A stretch of 64,000 nucleotides of DNA, taken from Williamsia sp. 1135 (GTDB lineage Bacteria; Actinomycetota; Actinomycetes; Mycobacteriales; Mycobacteriaceae). The position numbers were made by a program, and so were the translations under genes. Shown here one piece after another: positions 53,028 through 62,007 of this stretch (the stretch's first letter is position 1; the number at the start of each line of letters is the position of its first letter). The stretch lies in assembly GCF_002095395.1 (NCBI RefSeq), contig NZ_MJEI01000103.1, positions 124,001 through 188,000 on the forward strand, read 5' to 3'. The notes under the pieces were generated by a model that searched no databases, was not told the DNA's origin, and saw only the letters and a list, made by a program, of their open reading frames with translations.

Positions 53028-53957
53028 ATGCCGGTTGCTTTCGGTAGGCTTCGAGTATTTCTGACCGAGCAGTGCAATCTTGCCTGCTTCTATTGCCATA
53101 ATGAGGGACAACCAAAGGGGGGCGGGTACCTGTCGGATCGTCTCTATGACGCCGTGGCCACGATGTCGCGTCAACCAGAGGTCGACAAGGTCATCCTCAG
53201 CGGCGGGGAACCCCTGCTCCATCCGCGTGTGCTCGACATGGTCGACGCCGTCGCTCCCCACGTAGCACGCGTTTCCGTCATCACCAATGGGTTGCTCTTG
53301 ACCAGACCGCTTGCCCGTGACTTGGCTGCGGCGGGTCTCAGCAAGGTTCGTCTGGGGGTGGACTCTTTCCGGAGCGACAAGCCACGGCCGTCGGCGGGCT
53401 ACCTTGACGCGCCGTTCTCGATTGACGCGGTAGTAGCGGCGGTCCGGGATGCCGGATTGCGAATCGAGGTGAATGTCGTGCTGACCCGCTTCAACCAGCG
53501 GGAGGTCCCACGATTTCTTGAGTGGGCCGTCGCCAACGAGTTGGACATCAAGTTCTTTGAGCACCTTGAGGTTCGGCCCGCGAGGCCGGGTGAATTCGTC
53601 AATATTATGCGCCCCAGGCCGCAGGTGAGCGAGGCATGGTTCATGCAAACTCTTGCTCAAACACTGGGGCACTTGCCGGACTTTGTTGAGACGGACGCGT
53701 TTGCTCCAGCGACCAGCGCGGCTCGAGTCGGTGCCACTGAAATTAGGTACTGCCGGTACCTGTGCACATATCATCGTTGCGCAGCGCCTGGTACCAGGTT
53801 CGACGTCGCAGGATTTGTCTACACGTGCATGTCCAACCGTGGACTCGACCGAGTGGATGACCTTGGGGTTCAGTCGCTCCGAGAAGTCTTTGCCCGAGCG
53901 AGTGGTCGTACCTGCTCGGCCGGTGACGGCATTGAAGTTCCGATGAAGTTGGGGTAA
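53028..53957 (+). CDS. Radical SAM enzyme (MoaA-like)
   Basis: 309 residues from ATG 53028. The cluster motif is C16-x3-C20-x2-C23 in TEQCNLACFYCHNEG, and SAM-binding SGGEPLLHP follows at about 60. A C-terminal cysteine set (YCRYLCTYHRC and YTCMS, about 245-275) could hold an auxiliary iron-sulfur cluster, as in MoaA/SPASM proteins. The reaction is unknown. Neighbouring nucleotidyl- and phosphoribosyl-transferases suggest a nucleotide or sugar-phosphate substrate. Codon use is more AT-rich than in downstream genes. Confidence 0.82.
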   Translation: MPVAFGRLRVFLTEQCNLACFYCHNEGQPKGGGYLSDRLYDAVATMSRQPEVDKVILSGGEPLLHPRVLDMVDAVAPHVARVSVITNGLLLTRPLARDLAAAGLSKVRLGVDSFRSDKPRPSAGYLDAPFSIDAVVAAVRDAGLRIEVNVVLTRFNQREVPRFLEWAVANELDIKFFEHLEVRPARPGEFVNIMRPRPQVSEAWFMQTLAQTLGHLPDFVETDAFAPATSAARVGATEIRYCRYLCTYHRCAAPGTRFDVAGFVYTCMSNRGLDRVDDLGVQSLREVFARASGRTCSAGDGIEVPMKLG

Positions 53958-54038
53958 CTGCGCGCCAACTTCCACTCGTTGTTCATCCGAGACTCAGTGC
54001 AATTGTCGCGTGACTTAAGGCACGACTTGGCACTATCG

Positions 54039-54064
54039 CCCCATCGAATCAGGACGATGGGGAG
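54039..54064 (+). promoter_or_regulatory. Hairpin overlapping the ribosome-binding site of the FAD gene
   Basis: CCCCATCG (54039-54046) pairs perfectly with CGATGGGG (54055-54062) around AATCAGGA. The Shine-Dalgarno GGGGAG (54059-54064) of the FAD oxidoreductase lies half inside the stem, 8 bases before ATG 54073. This would mask translation unless melted or bound by a factor. It could also be a weak internal terminator. Confidence 0.65.
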
Positions 54065-54072
54065 TGATCGGA

Positions 54073-56052
54073 ATGAGTTCAATAGATTTGATGAACTTCA
54101 GGAAGAAGGTGCTGGTCGTCGGCAACGGCATTGCCGGCTACTTCATCGCTCTTCGGCTCGCCGAGCACCGCATTCCCACGGTGCTGCTTGACGCGACTGC
54201 GTCAGGCAAGTGTGCGACGCTGCGGAACGAGGGTTGGCTTCACCATGGCACGTACCACGCCGTTTCCCAGTTCACCGACGTAGAGGCACTCAAGGTCGCG
54301 AGGCGGACACGTCTCGGCGCGGGGAAGATTCTTGCGGAGTTCCCCGAAGTTGTAGAGAGGACCGCGGACTTCTCGATCGCGATCGTGTCCGAGGGTCTCA
54401 ACCTCGACCACGTTCGCGACCGCTGGGAGCTCGCTGGTGTCCGGGCGTCCGAGGTCGACCTCTCGCGCGCGCCCGAGTTTCTCCCCGGTATCTCAGTGAG
54501 CTCAGCGAAGGCACTGTTCGTGGTGGATGACCAGCCGATCCACACGGGCCGACTTTTGCTGATGCTGCGCCAGAGGTTCGTCCAACTCGGCGGCAAGATC
54601 GTTGAGGGTGTTGCGACGTCCGCGAATGGACACGATATCGAAGTCCACCTCCCCGAGGGGAGCACCCGTACCGTCACCCCGCGGATGACTGTGTGGAGCG
54701 CCGGATACGCCGGTGTCGGCTGCGTGCGGGATCTCCTCGCAGAGCAGGGAATCAGGTCCAGACTATGGCGTTCACACCTGCTCGTCGCGCCACCACGCGA
54801 TGAGGGTTCGTGGTTTGAACTTCACGACGGCGGCCTCGGCCTTATGCACCACAAGGATCACGTTGTGATCGGCGTGAATAACGATGTGGAGAACCTCGAA
54901 CGCTTCCAGGGGATTCACGCGCAGGACGTCGTGGACACGATCCTCCGCGTGCAGGCGCGGCAGCGGTTCGACGATGGTCTGGAGCGTCTTGGCCTTCCCA
55001 AGGTCGACCAGATGAAGGGCGCGCACGTGACGAGCTGCACGAAGGTCGACTTGGTCGCCGACGAAGCAGCAGGACGGAATCTCAAGCTATCTACGCTGTT
55101 CGTTAGCCCACAGATGATGGTGGCATTCCCGGGCAAGATGACAGAGGCGCCTGTCTTGGCCGACGAGGTCGTCACGCAGATTCTCGACGCCTTCGAGGCG
55201 GCGAACTACCCAATGCGTGTAGGTGACTGGTGGCGGTTCGGACAGGTGGTGTTGGCGGGACCGTCTCCTGAGAAGGCATCGGCGACACTGACGCGCGACA
55301 CCGTCGAAAAAACGCATATGACCGCCGAACGGGCGAAGTTCGAGGCGTGGGTGAACAGCGACCTGCAGCAGACGGGATTGCTGATCCCGCCGGTCGAAGC
55401 GGTCACACCTTCGCGAGGCGGAGCAACTGTTACCTACACCAGGATTCGTGGCGAAGACGCCGGTGGCGGGGCGCCGGGACTTCGGGAGCAGGTGTCGAAC
55501 CTTTCGGAATTCCACTACCGGTTCCGACTTGGAAGCTCGCCGTTGTCTCTCTACCGCGACGCTGCGGACTGGAACGGATTGATCGCAGGGGGCCTCCGGT
55601 GGGAGGTGGACTTCAGTTCATCGGATCACCTGAGGCACATGCTCGACGACGTCGCGCTGCTCATGGAGTCCATCGAGCAGGATGGCGCCTCGGTGCCGAC
55701 TCTCTACCAAGAGTCGCTTGAAGTCTGGGCCAAGCGGGGGGCGCCGCTCAGTTCGTTTCCCGAAGGTCTGCGCTCGGCAGGCGTGACTTTCACTGCTGCG
55801 GTCGACTCGGTCTACCGCACGTACGTCCATGTCGTCGGCGCCACCACCGAGAGCGCGACGTGGAAGCGCGCCGACGCGCTCCGCGGCCTCGCGGACGTTT
55901 CCTTCCACGAACTGCGTTGGAAGGATCTCGCCTGGTTCCAGGCATTTCGAGCCGCCCGACTACGTCACTACGGGCTCGCTCCCGACCCCGTCATTTCGCA
56001 CATGACGGAGGCCACCAGTTCGATCGGGCTCCCGGGAAAGGTTTCGGCATGA
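54073..56052 (+). CDS. FAD-dependent oxidoreductase with unknown C-terminal domain
   Basis: 659 residues from ATG 54073. The dinucleotide fold VLVVGNGIAGYFIALRL (GNGIAG at 17-22) opens a D-amino-acid-oxidase/DAO-type flavoenzyme of about 390 residues. A separate C-terminal domain of about 220 residues (about 440-659, with RWEVDFSSSDHLRHMLDD and WKDLAWFQAFRAARLR) is unlike any I know. DAO relatives oxidise amines or reduce C-C or C-N bonds. It is coupled to the Nudix-like gene by ATGA. It probably oxidises the product of the upstream enzymes. Confidence 0.75.
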   Translation: MSSIDLMNFRKKVLVVGNGIAGYFIALRLAEHRIPTVLLDATASGKCATLRNEGWLHHGTYHAVSQFTDVEALKVARRTRLGAGKILAEFPEVVERTADFSIAIVSEGLNLDHVRDRWELAGVRASEVDLSRAPEFLPGISVSSAKALFVVDDQPIHTGRLLLMLRQRFVQLGGKIVEGVATSANGHDIEVHLPEGSTRTVTPRMTVWSAGYAGVGCVRDLLAEQGIRSRLWRSHLLVAPPRDEGSWFELHDGGLGLMHHKDHVVIGVNNDVENLERFQGIHAQDVVDTILRVQARQRFDDGLERLGLPKVDQMKGAHVTSCTKVDLVADEAAGRNLKLSTLFVSPQMMVAFPGKMTEAPVLADEVVTQILDAFEAANYPMRVGDWWRFGQVVLAGPSPEKASATLTRDTVEKTHMTAERAKFEAWVNSDLQQTGLLIPPVEAVTPSRGGATVTYTRIRGEDAGGGAPGLREQVSNLSEFHYRFRLGSSPLSLYRDAADWNGLIAGGLRWEVDFSSSDHLRHMLDDVALLMESIEQDGASVPTLYQESLEVWAKRGAPLSSFPEGLRSAGVTFTAAVDSVYRTYVHVVGATTESATWKRADALRGLADVSFHELRWKDLAWFQAFRAARLRHYGLAPDPVISHMTEATSSIGLPGKVSA

Positions 56053-56522
56053 AGTTGATCGGCTGCACCCCAGACGGCACCCCAGACGGCAGCCTGCTTA
56101 AGGTAGGGCGCGCTCACTCCCGGCACCTGCGGCACCACTCGGTGCACGTCCTCGCAGTGGCGAAGGGCGAGGGCAGGAACTCCAGCAGCGTCTTGGTCCG
56201 ACAACGGGAACATGATGCACCCCGATACCCGGGGCTGCTCACGACTACAGTCGGCGCTCACCTGCTGACGCAGACGTCGCCGCAGGACGTCATCGACACC
56301 GCATCCGAGGGCACTGGTGTCGGCCTCGGTGCGCTCTCCTATGTTGGGGCCTTTGAAGTCGCCGACGGCGTCGAGAACGAGATCTGTTCCTTGTGGACCG
56401 CAGAAGCGGACATACGGATGGCCACCAGCGTATTTCTGCGCGCGAACGTCCATGAGATCGAGCGGCAGCGAATCACGCCACACCTGGCCGAGAGCTTGAA
56501 ACTGTGGGTGACCAAACAATGA
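56049..56522 (+). CDS. Nudix-like protein with degenerate catalytic box
   Basis: 157 residues from ATG 56049, overlapping the FAD gene stop. The frame order (HHSVHVLAVAK, VLVRQREHDAPRYPGLLTTTVGAHL) is that of IPP-isomerase/Nudix proteins. The Nudix box residues that bind metal are missing, because the REUXEEXGU segment reads DTASEGTGVG. It therefore may bind a nucleotide or phosphate without hydrolysing it, or the active site is rearranged. It is followed with 4-base overlap by the phosphoribosyltransferase gene. Confidence 0.6.
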   Translation: MKLIGCTPDGTPDGSLLKVGRAHSRHLRHHSVHVLAVAKGEGRNSSSVLVRQREHDAPRYPGLLTTTVGAHLLTQTSPQDVIDTASEGTGVGLGALSYVGAFEVADGVENEICSLWTAEADIRMATSVFLRANVHEIERQRITPHLAESLKLWVTKQ

Positions 56523-57094
56523 TGCTCAATCTCCCGGGCGCGGGCGAGCGCGTCGCTGGTCTGATCGCCGCGGACCTAGTTGTCGCCTCCCCTCGGCCAG
56601 ACCGCGAACGGACCTACGCCGTCGATACCCGCGATTCCGTCTCCCCGGTTTTCCGTCTCACTGTGATCGAGGCCATCGATCGAATCCGCGACGCCGACGG
56701 CGAGCTCCGGATCGCCGCGGTGGCCAATTCCGGTTCGCTCTTGTGCGCCTTGTGGGCCGGTGCGACTGGACGACCTTTCTGGAATGTCCTTGTCGACGGG
56801 CGGCGGACCAGAGGATTCGGCCGCAACGTCGAACCGGCTGAAGGGGTCCGTGGCCGAAAGTTCGTATTGGTCGACAATCACGCCCGGACCGGCACGAGCC
56901 TCCGGACCGCGATGGGCATCATCCAGTCCCACGGCGGATTCATTGCAAGCGCCATGGTCTTCACGGCCGGGGACCGGGTTGACTTTGACCCACCGCTGTA
57001 CGTGGCGCTGCCTCATAACCTCATCGTTGATCAGTTGTCCAAGGCCAGGCCGCGTGGGCCCCAGAAAGTGCGTCCCGGAGCCGATACGCTGTGA
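56519..57094 (+). CDS. Phosphoribosyltransferase (type I PRTase-like)
   Basis: 191 residues from ATG 56519, overlapping the previous stop (ATGATG). The PRPP-binding loop KFVLVDNHARTGTSL (114-128) matches the type I PRTase signature, with Asp and a TGTS end. The N-terminal half is compatible with an orotate/hypoxanthine-type hood. It would link a base-like compound to ribose-5-phosphate using PRPP. Placed after a radical SAM and a flavoenzyme, it may form a nucleotide from a modified base. Confidence 0.75.
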   Translation: MMLNLPGAGERVAGLIAADLVVASPRPDRERTYAVDTRDSVSPVFRLTVIEAIDRIRDADGELRIAAVANSGSLLCALWAGATGRPFWNVLVDGRRTRGFGRNVEPAEGVRGRKFVLVDNHARTGTSLRTAMGIIQSHGGFIASAMVFTAGDRVDFDPPLYVALPHNLIVDQLSKARPRGPQKVRPGADTL

Positions 57095-58884
57095 GCGCCT
57101 CTCCGTTCGCCCTCCCCGAAGACCTCGCAGGCAAGGCGACCCCTGCCCTGATCAACACCGACCAAAGGCATTTCACCGCGATCGCTGCCAACATCGAACG
57201 TGCCAGGGCCCTGGCTGAGGAGCAACTCACTTCTTTGCGACTTGCACCCGGCGGAACGGGGCAAGAAGCAATGGACCGCGACCTCGAAATTCATCGCACA
57301 GTTGCCCGCCTCCGGGCCTTGCGCCGTAACCGCCTTGACCTATGCCTCGGACGGATGGTTACGGCCATCAATCCCGATGTGCCCATCTATGTGGGCAGGT
57401 TCGGAATGCACGATGCTCGGGGGAGTCAGCTGTTGGTCGACTGGCGAGCGCCGGATGCGCGGCCGTTCTTCGCGGCCACTGCGGCACAGCCCATGGGGCT
57501 GTTCAGTCGTCGGCGGTACCGATGGTCTGAAGGTACGGTGATCGACTACTGGGACGAGGTGCTTGCGCCATCGCCGACTACCCAGGCACTCGCGCTCGAC
57601 GACGACTCAGCGTTCGTGGCAAGTCTTGGCGTCAGCCGGACAAACCGTATGCGCGATGCTCTAGCGACCCTGCAGGCAGACCAAGACCTCATCATCCGGG
57701 CGAGTTCCCGTGGTCCCCTCGTGGTCGATGGCGGACCCGGCACAGGGAAAACCGTAGTCGCGCTTCACCGCGCTGCCTACCTACTACACGCCGAGAACCG
57801 GCTCCGTCAGGGCTCCGGTCGCTTACTGATCGTCGGCCCACACCATCCGTTCCTGAGTTACATCTCCGACGTCCTGCCCAGCTTCGGCGAAGAAGGCGTC
57901 CAGAGCTGCACAATCCGCGATCTTGTGCCGTGGGATTGCACGCCGCAGCAGGAGGAAGACCAAGCCGTGGCGCGACTCAAGGCAACCGTCGCTATGGTCA
58001 ATGCGATTGAGCCGGCCGTGCTCCTCTACGAGGAGCCGCCGACGTACGAATTCGAGGTGGAGACGCCATGGTCGGATCTACGAATTGGCGCCGCAGAGTG
58101 GGCGGAGGCGTTCGGAGCCGCTGACCCAGCCACGCCGCACAACGAGGCGCGAGACGCGGTCCGAGACGCATTGGTAGAAATCCTCCTAGACCAACATGAC
58201 CACGAAGAGACCGATCGCGACGAGCGTCTCCGCGACGAGCGTCGCCGTTACCTGCGTAACCATTCAGGCATCGAGGAAGAACTGGGAAAATCCTGGCCCC
58301 GGATCAACCCAATCGATCTTGTCGGTGACCTCTGGGAGGTGCCCGCGTATCTGCAGATGTGCGCGCCCTGGCTCACCCCGGTGGAAGTGCGCCGCCTGAA
58401 ACGTTCACGTCCCCATGGATGGACTGTCTCCGACCTGCCCTTGCTCGACGCGGCGCGCCTCAGACTTGGTGATCCGGGTGCCGGCCGACGTCGACGGCAG
58501 CAGGATGCGGCTCAAGAAGCTGAGCGGGAGGAAATGAGCCGGGTCGTCGATCACCTCATCGCGTCCGACGACTCCAACATGAAGATCATGTCGATGTTGC
58601 GTGGCCAAGATCTGCGCGACGCACTCGTGACCAAGGCAGATCGACCGAACTCGAACAGCGACCTCCTCGCTGGACCGTTCGCCCACATCGTCGTCGACGA
58701 GGCACAGGAACTCACTGACGCTGAATGGCAGATGTTGGTGGTGCGATGTCCGTCCCATAGACTGGTCAGGCTGCTGGACGTCCTTGAGGCGGTCTCACCA
58801 GAACGAGTTCTCGGGCACCCCTACGATGTTGTCTTTCAAGCAATGCAGGCCGCCGTTCATAGCTCACTACTGGCAACCACCTGA
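57091..58884 (+). CDS. HelD/HelR-like ATPase, C-terminally truncated
   Basis: 597 residues from GTG 57091 (GTGA overlap). The N-terminal helical arm and the first ATPase half match HelD/HelR RNA-polymerase-recycling ATPases (VDWRAPDARPFFAAT; Walker A DGGPGTGKTVV, 214-222; motif II VVDEAQELTDAEW near 535). Just after WQMLVVRCPSHR, around 58757, homology stops. The expected GDxxQ motif, UvrD-type C-terminal domain and motifs IV-VI (about 150 residues) are missing. It is either a decayed gene or a trimmed ATPase. HelR relatives release stalled or rifamycin-bound RNA polymerase. Confidence 0.8.
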   Translation: MSASPFALPEDLAGKATPALINTDQRHFTAIAANIERARALAEEQLTSLRLAPGGTGQEAMDRDLEIHRTVARLRALRRNRLDLCLGRMVTAINPDVPIYVGRFGMHDARGSQLLVDWRAPDARPFFAATAAQPMGLFSRRRYRWSEGTVIDYWDEVLAPSPTTQALALDDDSAFVASLGVSRTNRMRDALATLQADQDLIIRASSRGPLVVDGGPGTGKTVVALHRAAYLLHAENRLRQGSGRLLIVGPHHPFLSYISDVLPSFGEEGVQSCTIRDLVPWDCTPQQEEDQAVARLKATVAMVNAIEPAVLLYEEPPTYEFEVETPWSDLRIGAAEWAEAFGAADPATPHNEARDAVRDALVEILLDQHDHEETDRDERLRDERRRYLRNHSGIEEELGKSWPRINPIDLVGDLWEVPAYLQMCAPWLTPVEVRRLKRSRPHGWTVSDLPLLDAARLRLGDPGAGRRRRQQDAAQEAEREEMSRVVDHLIASDDSNMKIMSMLRGQDLRDALVTKADRPNSNSDLLAGPFAHIVVDEAQELTDAEWQMLVVRCPSHRLVRLLDVLEAVSPERVLGHPYDVVFQAMQAAVHSSLLATT

Positions 58885-59007
58885 TGATGACGACCGTGTC
58901 TACGCTCGGCCTGATGTTCGGCCTGCACTGCTGCCGATCGCCGGAGTGCTGACCGAATCACCTCACACCCGATCCTGGGGCGACCCCATTGACCTGCAAA
59001 TCAGTTC

Positions 59008-59607
59008 GTGGTTCGCTACCAACTTGACGATGACAAGGATCCGAACCGCAAGCCAAAGAACGATCCCATCGATCTTCACGAGTGGCGAACCAACGCGGTC
59101 GATGAAGAGGTCAGTGCCCAACGGTATCGACCGTCAGATCCTGGCGCTCACTACGGCGGAAGCTGGCGGTCGATACCGGTATTCACGGGCGCTCTGCAGA
59201 CCACGACGGCTGTATCAGGGGCAACGAACGTGCGGCTCGGTTTGGTGGAGGACTGGGTGAACTGTGATCGTCTCTTGATCGGGCCCGTCTCGGTCGCTAA
59301 CGGTCCTCGTGTTTTCGAGATTACCGGGCCAGCAGCGTGGGCTGAACTCGTTTCCGCCTACCCGTTGGTTACGACCGCATCTCGGCGTCACGAGTGGTAT
59401 CAGGCGACTGGGGAGGCTCTCGATTGGTTCATTCCCGATTGGTCTGCGGTCGCGGCGGACTATGACGGTGTCCAGCTCACGATGTGGGGGTACCTCACCA
59501 CACCAGGGATGGCCATTCCTGTCGACGCTGGCGCAACCATGCTGGCCGGCTGGAACCCGGACACTACCTTCTGGCTCCACCCCGAAACTCATAACGTACG
59601 GGGATGA
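59008..59607 (+). CDS. Hypothetical protein
   Basis: 199 residues from GTG 59008; no good ribosome site, so the start is uncertain. Charged N-terminus (LDDDKDPNRKPKNDPIDLHEW) and Trp-rich C-terminus (HEWYQATGEALDWFIPDW). I recognise no family. It lies after the broken HelD gene with a 123-base gap in which other frames are closed. Coding-like third-base composition supports a real gene, or the tail of a disrupted one. Confidence 0.5.
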   Translation: MVRYQLDDDKDPNRKPKNDPIDLHEWRTNAVDEEVSAQRYRPSDPGAHYGGSWRSIPVFTGALQTTTAVSGATNVRLGLVEDWVNCDRLLIGPVSVANGPRVFEITGPAAWAELVSAYPLVTTASRRHEWYQATGEALDWFIPDWSAVAADYDGVQLTMWGYLTTPGMAIPVDAGATMLAGWNPDTTFWLHPETHNVRG

Positions 59608-59876
59608 ACCCTCCCAGTGGCACCACGTCAACCACCGATGGCAACCGCAATGACGCGAGGCACAGCAAAGGGACTGTCTGATTATTTCGTGCCGCAACAA
59701 ATTCATTCCGCCAAGGTGCAATATTGGTGAAGTAGTAGTGGTGGTGGCCCTTTCTTTGGCGAACTCGGCGGGCGATTCTTCTGAGATCTGCGTGCTGTTT
59801 GGAGCGTGAGGGTCAGGGCGCGCCAATGGTGTTGGGCAGCTGACCGATTGAGGCGAGGGTTTGATGTGTGGTCGGA

Positions 59877-60305
59877 TCAGTCCACACAGCGTTGCCGTCG
59901 TGTGAACGCGGCGTCAGGACAGTCGTCAGAGTCTTCGAGTTCGACGCTCACCTGCACACAGCTCGGCGCCGCGCCGGGGGCGCCCGACCAGGACGGCTCG
60001 AGGACCGCTGTGTACATGTCTTGAATGACCTGGCTGCGTTGGCCACGTAATTCATCGTCGACGTTCCACCAGGGCAAAGAATCCCACCAATCGTCGGGGG
60101 AACGCCGGTCACCGCTCCGCTGTTCGAACTTTGCAGAATTCATGCAGAGTCCAAGGCCGGAATCCGGACGCCAAGCAAGCACCCAATCGTGTTGCTCGAG
60201 GCCAAGGACGAGCGCGTCGCGGATTTCGTACGGTGCACCGGACTCAGAGTTCTGCGTCGTATCCCTACGGTTTGATGTAAGAACACAGACCGCAACAACT
60301 CTCAT
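59877..60305 (-). CDS. Hypothetical protein
   Basis: 142 residues from ATG 60305. Trp-rich centre (EQHDWVLAWRPDSGLGLCMN; DDWWDSLPWW). No motif, signal peptide or membrane segment is seen. It could be a small immunity-type or regulatory protein, but this is not supported. The next gene upstream on the same strand is 68 bases away. Confidence 0.45.
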   Translation of the reverse strand: MRVVAVCVLTSNRRDTTQNSESGAPYEIRDALVLGLEQHDWVLAWRPDSGLGLCMNSAKFEQRSGDRRSPDDWWDSLPWWNVDDELRGQRSQVIQDMYTAVLEPSWSGAPGAAPSCVQVSVELEDSDDCPDAAFTRRQRCVD

Positions 60306-60373
60306 CGAATCATCGGTGATGACGGTCCAGATTATGCTGGCTATATCGAGGTCGTCGATTCGTGACCCCTTCC

Positions 60374-61039
60374 TTACAGCGCTCCTAGGTGTCGGAATGG
60401 CTCACGGAGCAACTCTGGGTGACGCGTGCGCGGGAAGAGGCCAGCAAATGTGGGGCATTCGTCTGCAAGCCATGGCCATGGCTGGCGATCGAACTCGTCC
60501 AGTTCCTTGAGTGCATCGCGGACTGTGACAGTGCCGGACGCGGCGGTGCGGAACACGAGTTCGGGGTTGTCCCAGTCGATCGCTGCGGCGCGGGCGTCGA
60601 GTGGACTATGCGCAGCAATGAGTTGGGTGTCGTCGGACTCGGGAAGGGCCCCGAATTGAAGGGCACGCTGCAGATCGGCGTCAACGGCCGCGCGCACGTC
60701 GAGGGAGGCGACGAGCCAGGTGGATGGACGCTCTGACGACGCGGTCAGGACTGCGACGATGGGTGCCGGCGGTTGGTGTGCGGTCTGTTCGACGCCTCCG
60801 ATCGCGACTGCGATGCCGTCGTCGACGGCCACGATCGGCACCCCGGCGAATCCCACCAGGTCCACGCTGTCCTGCGGCGTCAGCGTGAGTTCGTGGATCC
60901 CGGACAGAAGCTCTTCGAGCAGTTGACCGGTGCAGCGGCGCGCGATGGACCACCGGTCCTCGTGAGCGACAGCGTCTATGACCCGGTTGACAGTGCCCAG
61001 AACGTGTTGCCGGTCCGGGTCGGCGAGACGGTTACCCAT
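60374..61039 (-). CDS. Hypothetical protein
   Basis: 221 residues. The composition is Asp/Ala/Leu-rich, with alternating strand-like stretches (SVDLVGFAGVPIVAVDDGIAVAIGG; PSTWLVASLDVRAAVD). No motif is recognised. It is probably a cytoplasmic accessory protein on the same strand as the two neighbouring unknown genes. Confidence 0.5.
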   Translation of the reverse strand: MGNRLADPDRQHVLGTVNRVIDAVAHEDRWSIARRCTGQLLEELLSGIHELTLTPQDSVDLVGFAGVPIVAVDDGIAVAIGGVEQTAHQPPAPIVAVLTASSERPSTWLVASLDVRAAVDADLQRALQFGALPESDDTQLIAAHSPLDARAAAIDWDNPELVFRTAASGTVTVRDALKELDEFDRQPWPWLADECPTFAGLFPRTRHPELLREPFRHLGAL

Positions 61040-61222
61040 TCCTCTGTCGATTCGGTCGTGGTGCGATGGAACGAGTGATCAGTGCGGCGACGTCGACGGG
61101 CTGTTGTTAATAGGTCGGGTGAGTGGGTAGTCGGTAGAGCTTGTCCCGGTCGTTGATCCAGACGGTGGAATGTTGCGTGGTCACGGAACGGTGTTTGTCG
61201 ACTCGCCAGCTGGCTTGTTTTG

Positions 61223-61759
61223 TCAGCGTCGAGGTTCGAGGATCGTGAAGATCGGAATCATGGGAAGTGGGCTGGCGGGGTCTGCTGGTTCTAGCAATGG
61301 CCACCACGGTCTCAGGGGATCTGCGGTGGACCGGTAGGTCATCGTCCAAGCGTTCTCGCCGAGCGCGCCGCCGTCTACATGGCCCTTGGGTAGTCGGGTG
61401 GTCGGACCGAGGGTGAGGTCACTGTTCACGGTGGCGACCACGCCGCCATGGAACATTCGGAGCGGTGCGCCGGCGAGAAAGGGTCGCTGGCCTCTGCTGT
61501 CGGTGGGGGTGAGTAGCGGTCCGGGGTGGACCTGTCCACCGATGGTGATCCGTACCAGTTGTAGTTGCCAGTGCGGGCGTCCGGCTGTTCCGAGGGCGAC
61601 CACGAAATCCCCAGTGTCCCGGTCGATACCGACACAGTCGTCCCGCCCGGTGGGAAGTACGAGCTGTTGCGGTGGCAGGTCAGGGGTGTGCAGGTCCCAC
61701 GCGTGGTGGCCGTCGTGGGTCAGTAGCGTCTCGCCGCTGATTGCCGCGGTGTGCATCAA
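61223..61759 (-). CDS. Hypothetical protein, possibly frameshifted
   Basis: 178 residues from ATG 61759. Repeating short strand patterns (DGHHAWDLHTPDLPPQQLVLP, TGRPHWQLQLVRITIGG) hint at a beta-propeller-like protein. The frame closes at ILEPRR, but a neighbouring frame continues with a similar pattern (STVWINDRDKLYRLPTHP) down to about 61107. A frameshift near 61230 may thus have cut the C-terminus. No family is assigned. Confidence 0.45.
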   Translation of the reverse strand: MMHTAAISGETLLTHDGHHAWDLHTPDLPPQQLVLPTGRDDCVGIDRDTGDFVVALGTAGRPHWQLQLVRITIGGQVHPGPLLTPTDSRGQRPFLAGAPLRMFHGGVVATVNSDLTLGPTTRLPKGHVDGGALGENAWTMTYRSTADPLRPWWPLLEPADPASPLPMIPIFTILEPRR

Positions 61760-62007
61760 ACCCGGGGCGGTTCATACCGGAGGCGCAGCTCCACCCTGCT
61801 GCTGCGCTACCCTCGGCCTTCGACCGATGGGGATCACCCCAATGCCTGCCTGGCACAGACGAACCCGGACTGTCGACTCGCGCAGTGCACGCCATCATCG
61901 ACACCCACCTTTTTGGTGCTGGACGACCAACCCGCACACCGGGCGCCGCACAAGCTACGACAGCCCCAGCCCTGCAGACAGATCTAATAGTCGAGGATCG
62001 GCCACAG

